Below the pieces are notes generated by a model that was given only the letters and a program-made list of their open reading frames with translations, was not told the origin of the DNA and did no database searches. The translations under genes were made by a program, and so were the position numbers. From Prorocentrum cordatum (taxonomy: Eukaryota > Sar > Dinophyceae > Prorocentrales > Prorocentraceae), in NCBI GenBank assembly GCA_963575745.1, contig CAUYUJ010020527.1:259464-323463 (forward strand): DNA of 64,000 nucleotides, in the 5' to 3' direction. Below, piece after piece: positions 20,767-31,059 of this stretch (positions are counted from its first letter, which is position 1; each line of letters opens with the position of its first letter).

Positions 20767-21558
20767 TCATAGAAGACCTGGCCCCCACCGACGCGCGCCA
20801 CCTCCTCGGCGACGACACGCCGCGAAACGCCGCGGGGGGAATGGGCGCGAAGAGGAGGACAGGCCCAACGCGAGACCCCCTTGCAAGCATAGCACGTGCC
20901 TGCACCACCAAAGCAGGCCCCGCAGACAGGGGCCCTCTGTTTTGGCGGCTACTGTTCGGAAGGGATGGGATCCGCAGCATGACATATGCGCAGCTCCCTG
21001 GAAAGACGGTGGCGTGCACTGGCAGACTTCTCGGCTTACGCCCGCACAGCCTTTGAAGGTCTCAGAGCCGCAGAGCACGCACGGTCGCCCGAGCCATCGA
21101 TAGTGACCGGCTGCCTCCAAGGCTCCGAGGACAGGGAGGGCCATCGTGGAGAATGCAAGGTGCGACGCGGGGCTCGATCCCTTTCGCGACTCTCGTGTCG
21201 CCAGGGGAGAGCCACCCAAACCGCAAAGTTGGTACTGAGCCCCCAAAACTCCGTCTGCCCAACGGTTCCACATAGATTTCCAATCGGGTGTGCCCCGCAC
21301 CGCACTCGTATTCCGCTGCAGGTACCGAACGAAAGCAACTGATTTCGGCTGGGCGTTGTCGTCGTCTGGTGCTGGCTCCCAAGTGGACGGTTCAGCGCGT
21401 CGGGGCATCTTCCGTGTCTGTTCGTTTCCCTGCTCTACTGGTGGTCGGTATCGCTGCCGATTGCCATTCGCACGTGTCACCTCCTCTTTCCTTGTCCGCT
21501 GGCTGCCTCCCTGCGTTAACCACTGGTCCGCACCCAGTCCCATGTTGACGCGTGACAC
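20767..21558 (-). CDS. Unrecognised ORF, Cys-containing C-terminal half
   Basis: A 263-codon minus-strand ORF. The N-terminal third is Arg/Glu/Gln-rich. The middle reads SVAFVRYLQRNTSAV and SMWNRWADGVLGAQYQLCG. A later part has CVLCGSETFKGCAG and further Cys residues (CQC, CC) that could be a metal-binding patch. It directly follows the two other protein-like minus frames at 22497-21567, so the three may be pieces of one multicopy gene. No function is proposed. Confidence 0.3.
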   Translation of the reverse strand: MSRVNMGLGADQWLTQGGSQRTRKEEVTRANGNRQRYRPPVEQGNEQTRKMPRRAEPSTWEPAPDDDNAQPKSVAFVRYLQRNTSAVRGTPDWKSMWNRWADGVLGAQYQLCGLGGSPLATRESRKGSSPASHLAFSTMALPVLGALEAAGHYRWLGRPCVLCGSETFKGCAGVSREVCQCTPPSFQGAAHMSCCGSHPFRTVAAKTEGPCLRGLLWWCRHVLCLQGGLALGLSSSSRPFPPRRFAACRRRGGGARRWGPGLL

Positions 21559-21566
21559 GCAGGGAT

Positions 21567-22016
21567 TCAGCTTTCCCGTTGGAGCGTTTCCTCGAAGGGT
21601 GACCAGTCATGCTGCTGTGAGGCCACAGCCCTGGGGGCCTCAGCGTCCCTTGTCGAAGAGACGGCGCATTCCGAAGGACGAGCGGTGGCATGTGTGCCAT
21701 GAGCGTATCGCGGTACGTAATCGTACAGATCAACCACCCCCGTTCTGCAAGCACCTTCACGTCGAAGAAACGAAGCCAGTAGTTGTGTTTCTTGCCTTCG
21801 TGGGTCCAGACCTGCGTTCGCGACAACTTCGTCACCAATGTGAGCCGCCCAGCGGCCGCCAGCGGGGATTGGATCATCTCTCGTGCCGATGAAGTAAGCC
21901 ACCGCGTCCGCAAGAGCCCGCTGTATCCCACCGAATTGGTGGACGGGGTGCTCGCCAACCTGGGCCCAATCACGGGAGTAGAATGCGATCAGGACGCTAC
22001 GACGTCCAGTTTCCAA
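21567..22016 (-). pseudogene. Unrecognised, frameshifted protein-like region
   Basis: In the 22016-21567 frame the first ~70 residues are protein-like (SVLIAFYSRDWAQVGEHPVH, then ALADAVAYFIGTRDDPIPAG). After about 21800 the overlapping frame (21973-21392) becomes the better one (GKKHNYWLRFFDVKVL, then GWLICTITYRDTLMAHMPPL). This is consistent with a frameshift within one ancestral reading frame. The family is unknown to me. Confidence 0.35.
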
Positions 22017-22497
22017 TGTTGTTCGCCTTCTTTATGTCGACACCGTCCTGCACACAGTCCCTCGCAACCTGGCGCATATGCATATTGGCTTCTGGACCTT
22101 TTCGGCGGAAACGATCCACCAGGGCCTTCAGTTCCAAGCTGCTAAAGTACACGCTGCTGCATCTCCAAAGATATCCGTCTAACTCCAGATGTTCAACCGT
22201 AGGAAAAGAATGGTCAATGTCCTGGGTGTCTTCTGTCTCCGCCATGGCCAGTTCCTGAAGTGCTGGGAACTCCCATAGCGCATCGTTGGTAGCGGACTTG
22301 GCCAGGAAACTGTCAAGGACCATGACTTCGTGGTGGCATGGGTCGCTTCCCCTGTAGGGCGACCGGTCGCCCGTGATGTGTTGCTGCCAGACAGCATCAA
22401 GGGGGCCATGCGCCTGTCCGTTTAGCCTTGCTCCCATGATCAGCCACTTCACGCACGCACTGTGACAGTGTGCGCTGCATGGGGTCAAAGCGACCAT
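21997..22497 (-). CDS. Unrecognised 166-codon ORF
   Basis: The frame contains LDAVWQQHITGDRSPYRGSD, VMVLDSFLAKSATNDALWEF, ETEDTQDIDHSFP and ALVDRFRRKGPEANMHMRQV. Composition is balanced (all common residues, no repeats), unlike most ORFs here, and it is less GC-driven than neighbours. It ends just before the next protein-like frame at 22016. It may be an exon or a retroelement remnant; I cannot assign a function. The start is the first ATG only. Confidence 0.35.
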   Translation of the reverse strand: MVALTPCSAHCHSACVKWLIMGARLNGQAHGPLDAVWQQHITGDRSPYRGSDPCHHEVMVLDSFLAKSATNDALWEFPALQELAMAETEDTQDIDHSFPTVEHLELDGYLWRCSSVYFSSLELKALVDRFRRKGPEANMHMRQVARDCVQDGVDIKKANNIGNWTS

Positions 22498-22529
22498 TCA
22501 TTGGACGCCCGTTCATTCATTGGAAACAC

Positions 22530-22584
22530 ACACACACATACTTGGCGATCGCGGCCCCGCGCGCAGCGTCGAGACGAAAGCACA

Positions 22585-22629
<45 letters not shown>

Positions 22630-22740
22630 ACACACACACACACACAAACACACAGGGAGGGAGAGAGAGAGGGAAAGAGAGAGAGAGAGGTAAACAGCAA
22701 AAAGAGAGACGAGAGAGAACAACAAGAAACGAAAGAAAGA
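22530..22740. repeat. (CA)n then (GA)n microsatellites
   Basis: CA repeats dominate 22530-22650, followed by GAGAGAGA and AAAGAGAGA sequence to about 22740. Confidence 0.9.
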
Positions 22741-22794
22741 ACAAACAATGTTAGCCAGCGTGGGCCCCAAGCAGTGAGCTCTGGCGCTGTGGGA

Positions 22795-23125
22795 AGAGAA
22801 AGCCGTGCGGTGTGGTGCAAGCTGTGTCGTGCAAGCTGCGTGGTGTGAGCTATTGGGTGACAGCTGCGCGGTGCAACCTGTGTGGTGTAAGCTATGTGAG
22901 ATGGGTGCCGGCGCGGTGGGCGGCCACGAGGCGCCCACAGACACACCCACCCAGCGCTCGAGGCGGCCACGAGGCGGCCACGATCGGCAACGTGGCGAAA
23001 CCTCGCGGGACCCACCCAGCGCTCGAGGCGGCCACGAGGCGGCCACGGGCGGCAACGTGGCGAAACCTCGCGGGACCCACTTGGCGCAAGAGGCGGCCAC
23101 GAAGCGCCCACGGGCGGCAAGGTCG
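22795..23125. repeat. GTGGTG.AAGCTG short repeats and a 66-bp tandem repeat
   Basis: Positions 22805-22900 repeat GTGGTGcAAGCTGtGT words about every 17-20 bp. From 22952 a 65/66-bp unit (CAGCGCTCGAGGCGGCCACGAGG) recurs at 23018 and, diverged, at about 23083. Confidence 0.8.
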
Positions 23126-23904
23126 AGAATCCTCGCCAGGCCCATCCAACTCCTCATTGACAGAAGCAAGAACGCCTAAATGATGGCACTGCTGAGGGGA
23201 AGACACACAAGAAACACAAAGAATGAAAGAGAGACAAGAGAGAGAGAGAGAGAACAAAAAAGAAAGAGAAAGTACCTTGCCGCCCCTGGACAGCCAGCCA
23301 CAGATCGGTGCGTGGCCACATCCGCCACCGATCAAGCCAACACAATCAAGCCCGACAACGGGAGCACGTCGACGCAGCTTGGTCAGTATCGGGCTGACGT
23401 TTCGCCCCTCTCGGGGCTCGACTGAATTAAATCGACCATCGATTGACGCAAAACTATGGAAGCACTGCTCCGACCCGTGCGAAAGAAGCGGCTTGGGTTC
23501 CCAGGTTCGAGGCACCGTCTGCGGAAATGATTCGGAAAAGCGGCACTCGTCACGACCTGTCCGAATTCCTCCTCGCGTGGGTGGAAAGGCCGAACGCAGA
23601 AGAGGTCCGATGTATGCGCCTTTCCATGTCCTGGTGGGTTGCGCAGCGGAACCGCCTCCGCCACCACCAGGGAAGGCTTCCCAACTTCCCTCACCATCTT
23701 GGGCGGGAGGGCGCACGTAAGGCTGAGCAGCGCCACAGGGGAAGAAGGAGGGGGAAAGGGCGCCTGCAGCCGCTTCTGAGCACCCGCCGCCGCGGCTGCA
23801 CCCCCCGACCTCTCATGAGGTGCGTCCTGGCCAGAAGTTCGACTCGGATCCAGCAGCGGCGACGAGGAAGCCCCAGGAGGCCCAGAAAGAAAAAAGAGTC
23901 ATAT
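23126..23904. other. Unassigned; GA tract at 23222-23272
   Basis: A short GAGAGAGA/AAAGAGAAAG tract lies at 23222-23272. Beyond that I recognise neither a gene nor a repeat. Confidence 0.4.
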
Positions 23905-24109
23905 GATTGATATCATTCGTAGTATTATTAGTATTAGTAGTCGTATTCTTGATATTGCTATTATGATTGTAATGAATAGTATTAGAAGTATTATTAATAA
24001 TAATATTAGTATTCGTATTATTATTCGTATTACGAATATGTCTATTATGATTCATAATAACAGTATTAATGATAGTAGTACCATGTGTAGTACTATTCGT
24101 ATTATTCGA

Positions 24110-24170
<61 letters not shown>

Positions 24171-24800
24171 CTCTTACTACTATTATTATTACTGGTAATA
24201 TTATTCATCGTATTATTACTACTAGTATTATTAGTAGTGGTAGTATTAGTCTCAGTATTATGAATGTGATTATTATTATGATACATATGTTATTATTAAT
24301 CATATTAGTAGTACGAATATTAATACTTAATGACATTATTCTTAACAGTAGCATTAACCTTTTTAGTAAGAATATTATTACAAAAAATTGTATTATTATT
24401 AATATTAGTATTACTCGTCCTGTGATTCTTGGTATTAGTAATATTATTAATAGTATTACTAATGCTATTAAAATTAATATTAAAATATTTTTTAAAAAAA
24501 ATGTTATTATCAATAATATTAGTAGTATTCTTAATAGTATCCTTACGATTTCCTGGTGTAACCCTTAGTATTATTATCATTATTATTGGTACTGTTCGCA
24601 TTAGTAGTATTATTGTGATTAGTATTATTATTATTGCTACTAGTATTATTATTCATAGTATCACCATTATTCTCATTATAATTAGTATTAGTCTTGTTGT
24701 TTTCCTAATAGTATGTTTATTCTTATTATTCGTAATAGTATTCTTCTTATAGTTATTAATATTAGCATTACTAACAATAGTATGAATATTATTACCATGT
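23905..24800. repeat. AT-rich TTA/TAG triplet island
   Basis: About 900 bp of ATTATTAGTAGTATT-type triplets including a pure TAG run (about 24114-24170). It is by far the most AT-rich part of the window. Ile/Ser/Asn-rich ORFs on both strands are translations of the triplets. Confidence 0.9.
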
Positions 24801-24834
24801 AACGCCCCTCACGGGGGTAGAAACCAATTGGACC

Positions 24835-24925
24835 AAGTGAATTTATCCTCGTCCTCCTCCTCCTTTTCCTTGTCCTCCTCCTCCTCCTCCACGTCCTTCT
24901 CCTCCTCCGCCTCCCTTCCCCTACC
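24835..24925. repeat. TCC-rich pyrimidine tract
   Basis: Interrupted TCCTCC and CTTCTCC triplets just after the AT-rich island. Confidence 0.8.
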
Positions 24926-24929
24926 TCGG

Positions 24930-25275
24930 GCGTGATGGACCATAGGACCTCATGGAGCCTCCTGGTAATCCCGGGGGGCCTCCTGGGATAGCAATCTCTG
25001 GGGACTTCCTGCGGCCTCTTGAAACCTCCTGGGCTCTCCTAGGGTATCCTCAACCCTCCAGGGGCGTCCGCAGCGTTCTGGAACTTTTGGGTCGTTCAAG
25101 ATACGCTCGGAGCGTGATGGGACCTCCTGGGGCCTTGTGGGACCTCGCGGGGCATCCTGGGACCTCCTGGAGCGTACTGGAGCCTCCTTAGGATTCCCAC
25201 GGCCTCCGGGGACGTCCTGAAGCCTCCGGGAGCTTCCTGATGCCTCCTGAGACCTCCTGGGGCCTGTTGGCGGCT
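24930..25275 (-). repeat. CAAGA/CTCCTGG-type phased repeat, minus orientation
   Basis: CCTCCTGGGG, CCTCCTGGAG and CCTTGTGGG words occur about every 9-12 bp. Read on the minus strand they correspond to the CCAAGAGGCC family seen in plus orientation at 3.1 and 33.3 kb. Confidence 0.65.
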
Positions 25276-25764
25276 CTCTAAGAAGCCACGCGCGGGGCCT
25301 CAAAATTGGCGACAGTTTCAAGGATGGGAGCCTTCCCATTGAGAAAGAAAGCGCGGTGGACGTTGAAAAATGACGACAGTTACACACTTGAGGCCCAAAA
25401 ACGTGCCGGGCGCCGCCCCCCGCCATTCCCGGTCCTGCATAGTACGGTGCGATGTGCCCCCTCCCCGCTGTCCCGCCGGTCCCCGGGAGGGCTAGTTTTC
25501 TAGTTTTCGCTGGGAAGGAACACTTCCCCCCCCTTTCGGCGGCGACGGAGGGCAGGCGGCGGGGGAGAGCGGGTTGGCAGGGTGGCTGGTTGGGCACGGA
25601 GCGCAGGCGGAGGGGATCGGCTGGTTGGCGGGATGACGGGGTGGGCGGCTGGGCTGGTTGGCTGACGGGTTGGCTAGGTGGCGGGGTGGCTGGGTGGGCT
25701 GGCTGGCTGGTTGGACGGGTTGGCAGGTTGAGCTGGCTAGGGCAATTGGTTTCGATTATTCCTC
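25276..25764. other. Unassigned, with GGTTGGC-rich segment
   Basis: Positions 25305-25340 share GGCGACAGTTTCA with the 102-bp arrays. From 25575 to 25745 the strand is dominated by GGTTGGC/GGCTGG words, a short-period G-rich repeat. No gene is seen. Confidence 0.5.
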
Positions 25765-26185
25765 TTCCTCTCTCCTCCTCCTCCTCCTCCTCTTCCTCCT
25801 CCTCCTCCTCCTCCTCCTGGTCGCTCCCTCTCCTCCTCCTCCTTCCTCCTACCTCCGCCTCCTCCTCCTCCTCGTCTCGTCCTCCTCCTCCTCCTCCTCC
25901 TCCTCCTCCTCATCCTCCTCCTCCTCCTCCTCTCCTCTTCCTCCTCCTCCTCCTATCCTCCTCCTCCCTCCTCCTCCTCCTCCTCCTCCTCCTCCTCCTC
26001 CTCCTCCTCATCATCCTCCTCCTCATCCTCCTCATCCTCCTCCTCCTCCTCCGCTCCTGCTCCTCCTCCTCTTCCTCCTCCTCCTCCTCCTCCTCGTCCT
26101 CCTCCTCCTCCTCCTCCTCCTCCTCCTCCTCCTCCTCCTCCTCCTCCTCCTCCTCCTCCTCTTCTCCCTCCCCCACCTCCCTCCT
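25765..26185. repeat. (TCC)n polypyrimidine tract
   Basis: About 400 bp of TCC triplets with CAT, CGT and GCT interruptions. It creates the long poly-Ser, poly-Leu, poly-Pro (plus) and poly-Glu, poly-Arg, poly-Gly (minus) ORFs. Confidence 0.95.
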
Positions 26186-27170
26186 CCTCCCTCACCAAGC
26201 TCCCTCTTCCCTCTCCGGATCCTGGGGCTGGCAGCTCCACTCGTGGGTGGCAGCACGGCCTTGGCAACTGTTTCTCAGGGAGCCCTCTCGGGGAACCCCG
26301 ACCCAATCCGATTTGGGCCGCTCGTTAACGGGGGGTGGCCGTACACGTGGGGTGAAAAAATGTACATCATCTTTCGTGCACCTCTTGGGCCCGCGGTGGT
26401 ACTTCAGAAGCCCCCATACGGCCCCTCCAGGGCCACCCTCGTGCAATCATCGACGCCCTCTGCGCTGACTGCCTCCCCGCTGCCGTCCGCCCGACCGATC
26501 CCACCCCACGACCCCTTGCGGGAGAGGCCGGCCTTGATCGCCTCGGATATCGCGTTGGCGCCTGGGCCTCCTGAGCAGAGGTTCTGGCCCATGGCTGCGC
26601 GCCGGGGGGGGCCGCGCTCTCGGCGATCCCGACCCACGGGGCGGCCACGTGCTGCGACGGCAGCGGCGGGCGGGCGGCGGTCCCAGGTCTCCGCCGCGAG
26701 CTGGCGCGACAGCAGTGGGCACAGACAGGCAACGGCAGGAGGCGTCGAGCTAGAACCGGCGATGCATGGCCGCTGGATCGGCGATGCCATCGGGCCCCAC
26801 ATCGGCGATGAAGGGGCGATCGGGCGCCGACGCACGCGTCCACCCTGGAACCTCTTCCCTCTCACGTTGCCCCTGACGGAATGCGCTCGGAAAGGTGGAT
26901 ACGATGCCCAGACGGCAGCGGCCGATGCTGAGCAGGCGGGTATTCGCCTCAAGCGGACCGCGTTCGCCGCGACATCGACAACAGATCCTGCTCAGCGGAC
27001 AGGAGCTGCCGTCGGTCTTCGTGGACCACAAGGTGGATGCGGCCTGGTCGCTCGAGAGGACCGGAAGGCAGGAGAAGGAAAAAAGTAGAGCCGCTGAATG
27101 GGAGGACAAACGAGGCTGCGACCCCCCACCGCCAATGAGGAGGAGGAGCACAGAGGCAGAGAAGAGGTAG
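26186..27170. other. Unassigned; minus frame possibly coding-like
   Basis: The minus frame ending at 26404 includes AAMGQNLCSGGPGANAISEA and KGSWGGIGRADGSGEAVSAE, which read smoothly but match nothing I know. A CGGCGATG-rich patch near 26756-26820 is reminiscent of foldback family 1. Confidence 0.3.
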
Positions 27171-27346
27171 AGGCCTCCTAGATGGGGTTCGGGAAGATGG
27201 GGTCGGAGGATCGCGCCGCATCGGCGGTGCATCGGCGACGCCGGCGTGGAGAAAATCAGGCTCCACATCGAGCCGCATCGCCGATGCATCGACGATGCGG
27301 AGCGATCCTCCGATCCCATCTAATCCGACCACATCTAGAAGGCCTA
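27171..27346. repeat. Foldback family 1, copy A (best preserved)
   Basis: Left arm 27171-27238 and right arm 27279-27346 are imperfect reverse complements over about 68 bp. Both carry AGGCCT, CTAGATG, GATGGG.TCGGAGGATCGC and GATGCATCGGCGA. The 40-bp spacer holds a smaller hairpin (GTGGAG...CTCCAC). There is no coding capacity, so it fits a non-autonomous inverted-repeat element. Confidence 0.8.
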
Positions 27347-27377
27347 GAAGAGGGGAGCATAAGGCAGCGGAAGCCAA

Positions 27378-27379
27378 TA

Positions 27380-27423
<44 letters not shown>

Positions 27424-27560
27424 CCTCTCTCTCTTTCTCTTTCTCTCTCTCTCTCTCTCTATTTCTCTTTCTATTTCTCTATATTTTTGTACTCTCTCTA
27501 TATATATATACATACATACATACATACATACATACATACATACATACATACATGCATACT
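27378..27560. repeat. (TC)n and (CATA)n microsatellites
   Basis: A TC tract with TTTC interruptions (27378-27480), then TATATATA, then about 11 CATA units (27508-27560). Confidence 0.95.
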
Positions 27561-27952
27561 TACATACACCATGTGGGCTCCCTGGCTAGCAACAGAACAA
27601 GGCAGCGAGCATGCTAGAACGTGGGACTCGGGTCAGTGGGCTTTGCCCGACTCGGCCAAAATGTGAAGCTTGCGTCCTAGCTCACCACCCAAGCAAGCTG
27701 ACAAGCAACAGGGCGAAACTCTATGGCACTGGCCCCCTGAGCACAGCCCTTCCTTTAGAGCCAAGAAGCACCAGGAAGGGAAAAATGCTCGAGGCCCCTG
27801 AAGACTGTCTTCAAGGCGCCGCCCACGCTAATAGAGAGACCCTAGATCGCCCGCAAAAATCGAGACTGCCCAGACTCCGAAAAAAATCTGAACTTCGGAA
27901 ATCTCAAGAACCTTGATGTTTCCTGTCGATCCTCGAGAACCCCTACCTACGT
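27561..27952. other. Unassigned
   Basis: Mixed sequence with no recognised feature. Confidence 0.4.
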
Positions 27953-29227
27953 CTAAGCCTGCGCCTGCGCCTGGTACTCCCCTAAGTTCGCGAGACTCTG
28001 AACCACCTTCCTCACATTCGGGCCCTGCGGAGGGCTGCCCGCCTGTTTCACACTGCCCTCGGCCCGCAAGAGAATGGATATCACCTGCCCCGCCACGGGC
28101 CTCAAGGGCAGAGTCGTGAAGAGCTCGACCCGATACATGTCCTCCCGCCAGTTCTGCTGGCAGAACGCTTTCTTCGCCGTGCACACTATGATCTTGTCCT
28201 CCAAATCTGCCGCGGTCTGGACCTCGCGCGCGCGCTGCGCCACCAACTCCTCGGCGTCGTCTGGGATCGTCGCGTCGCCCACGATCGACGCGCAGCGGCC
28301 GATCCACACATTCGAGCGCGCCCACTTCAGGCGCGCGAGCTCCTCCTGGTTGCCGGCAGCGCGACGCTGCGCCTTCGCCTCGTCGAAGCGAACCCCGTCT
28401 CCCCCATCGCTTCGAGCTGCACGCGCCCTGGCCTCACCAGCGCCACGAGCGACAGACTGCCTGGGAAGCGCCCCGTCTGAACGTCGAGGCCGACCACGGT
28501 CTTCGCCGCGTTCACCACCAGCTTGCGGCACCCCTCGTCGAAATTGCCTCCCACCCGCTGCCTCTGGGCCGGACGCCCGTCTGCCGCAGCGGGGACGCCC
28601 GCCGCCGCCTGCGCCGCCCCCTGCTGCAGCGCCAACATCCGCTGGGATGTCTGAAAGCGCGGGCGCCTCGGGAACGTCGCACCCGGGCAGAAAGACGCAC
28701 GCCTCACGATCGTCTCGGACCACAAGATGTCTACGAACGTGTTCACGAAGCACAGAAGCAATGGAAGCCTCGAACTCACCGAACGGACAACATAGAGGCC
28801 CCTGAGATACTCGCTTGATTTCAATCGCCAACCCAGCCGTCGCATTTCCCCCTCGTCGTTTGGGACGCTTTTGTCGTTTGGCCCGAACTTCGACGCGATG
28901 ACGAATCGAATCGATCGAACTGAAAACCCTGGAACACCAGCAACATTGATTACAGAAAACCGCGCGTCGATGCAGAACGCGTTTTTGATGAGCACAGCGC
29001 CCATGACACTGGCGAGCCCAAAAAAGACTTGAAGACCTGGGCACATAAGGCCCCGTCGGCGAACTGCAGGTCACACGGAAAACTCCCAAAACCTCAGTCC
29101 TGAAGTCCTGGCGGTGCAAATGCTCGTTCATATTCACGCGGGCGGCGGCAACAGCAGAATTCACGAAAATATGGACTGCAGCCATGACGAGGGCGACCAG
29201 CAGACGCGAGCTGACGGCGAGGCCCAT
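27953..29227 (-). pseudogene. Protein-like ORF, retroelement-associated by position
   Basis: The frame is open for 424 codons. Its last ~130 residues are convincingly protein-like: EELARLKWARSNVWIGRCAS, IPDDAEELVAQRAREVQTAA, DLEDKIIVCTAKKAFCQQNW, EDMYRVELFTTLPLRP and VVQSLANLGEYQAQAQA. Before about 28350 a neighbouring frame (29046-28327) reads better (KLVVNAAKTVVGLDV), so a frameshift has occurred. The middle is a GC-rich Gly/Ala/Arg linker. It lies just downstream of the minus-strand LINE, and I suspect an ORF1-like protein of another LINE copy, but this is unproven. Confidence 0.45.
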
Positions 29228-29357
29228 CGCTTAGCGCACCCGTTAGAGCTGCGAGCAAGCAAAATGTTATTGCGTGGCTCGCGGGCAACCTTCCGCAGCT
29301 ACTGCAGTCTGCGAAATCGAATCAGGCTCTCGAAGGCGGGCATGCCTAACTCCCCCC
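29228..29357. other. Unassigned, between LINE end and next ORF
   Basis: No motif is seen. I could not identify a LINE 3' tail or A-rich terminus here. Confidence 0.4.
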
Positions 29358-30652
29358 TCACCTTTGCATTCGCCCACGTTCGCACTGGTTCACCTCCTCC
29401 TCCTTCCGCCTCCCGACGTTCACATCCAGCTCCTTTGAGTAAAACCAGAAGATGGGCTTGATCAAAACGGTCCAAGACATCAAAATCTTTCTCAGTCCAG
29501 AGTCCCGCCCCCCCCCCCCCCCCCCTGATAGCATCGCGCTTCGCACCATGCTCTGGTGCACCACCGTCTTAATCTTCCTCCTCGTTTTTTAAATCCAGAA
29601 ACGCCCCAGAGCACACCGGCCCACGCGGGCCGCCGTCAACCTCGCGTCGGTTTCACGATACGCCCAGCCATCAAGATTGCGCCAGCCCCCCAGATGTCGG
29701 ATCCACTGATTAGCTGTTCCCTTATACTGGATAGCCCAAGTATTGCGATAAAACTCGCCCATTGCTTCTGATGGCCCTTTCCCGTGACATCTAAAAAGAA
29801 TCTCTTTCTGATCCTCCTCATGATCGGGTTCCGCGACGTCCGTGACCACGGCATTGAACCCCATGCCCCACCTCTGCAATTTGTCAACTGCCCGATGGGC
29901 CAAGGAGTCGCCCTTCAAAAGGCCGAGGCGCGTCGCGTCCTCGGCGAAGGTGGCGAAAAGGAGGGAAACAAAAAAAACATCAACAATGCAGGAAAGCTCC
30001 TCCGCGGCCTCAATCCATCCAGATTTGCATCCGAGGGTCGCAAGCGCTTGTAAAACGAGACGGCGCTGCGCCACCCCCCTGGGGGCCCCCGCAACCAAGG
30101 CCCAGAAGGGCACACCCGCGCGCTATGCGACTCCAAAAATGTCATGGCTCGACGATGGCGGTGCTTCACGATGCGAGCCGAGTCCGCATCAAGTGCATTG
30201 TCTATCACACTATCCAAGGCGGCGTGTGAGACAGAAGCAAAGGCGTCAGCCATGTCGTCAAAAAAATCCATCCAGCTCAAGCCTCGCTGCGATACGCGCC
30301 ACTGCACACAACGCACATGCAAAATATACCGTCCCCGTCGGCGCCCCGTCTGAAAACCAATGGAATTATGGCAGCCATGAACTTCCCGACGGCCCCAGAA
30401 AGCACCGTGGAAGGACTTCCCCACCGGGCCCAGGAGATGAATGACCCCCCCCCCCCCCCCCGCCTTACATTTGAGCTTCCCGCTTCCCTGAAGGACAGGA
30501 CGCGCTTCACTCGCATGCCAGACATTGTGGGTCTCCTGGGATCGCCGAACAGCCAAAAAGAACTGGAGGGTCAGGCTGCAGAAGAAACCGCCACGTAGAA
30601 ACCGCCGCGCTTCCCCTCCTCCACCCCCACGGAGAGCCCTCAGACACATCAA
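29358..30652 (-). pseudogene. LINE reverse transcriptase domain
   Basis: The 30652-29915 frame gives VIHLLGPVGKSFHGAFW, NSIGFQTGRRRGRYILHVRC and DFFDDMADAFASVSHAALDS. The last corresponds to RT motif A (F-Y/F-D...AF). The 30113-29589 frame continues with LFATFAEDATRLGLL, the motif C position, where FADD has become FAED, and with YRNTWAIQYKGTANQWIRHL. The 29564-29358 frame gives VHQSMVRSAMLSG, a typical post-RT segment. A C12-13 run near 30449-30461 and a C run near 29506-29525 lie at frame breaks. Confidence 0.75.
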
Positions 30653-30774
30653 CCAGCTATCGCGTGGGAGTGACCAGGCAGGGAGCCTTCGCTCTGTTCA
30701 AACGCCGAACCGCGCCCCAGACCAGAGATCCCAAAGAGCATCCCCATGTTGGCCTACGAGAAGACAAGGTAATT

Positions 30775-30985
30775 CAGAAACGGAGGGCAATTCAAGTCCT
30801 GAGTGCAATTCAAGTCCTGAGGGCAAGTCGAGCCCTGAGGGCAATTCCAGTCCCGAGGGCAATTCATGTCCTGAGAGTAATTCAGAACTTGGAGGTTATT
30901 CAGGTCCTAAAAGTAATTCAGGTCCAGGGAGTAATTCAAGTCCTGGACACAATTCAGATCCTGAGGGTGGGTTCCCGGAGTATCT
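30775..30985. repeat. 18-bp minisatellite inside the LINE
   Basis: About eleven units of GGCAATTCAAGTCCTGAG with variants. It occupies the space between the linker and RT of the minus-strand LINE. On the plus strand it encodes a hexapeptide repeat (GNSSPE), which I regard as incidental. Confidence 0.9.
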
Positions 30986-31059
30986 GGACCCGAAGTCGCC
31001 GAGGACGCGCTGGCGGTTCTGCGGGGCATGTGGTACGTCGCGAACTAGGTTAGCGACCT

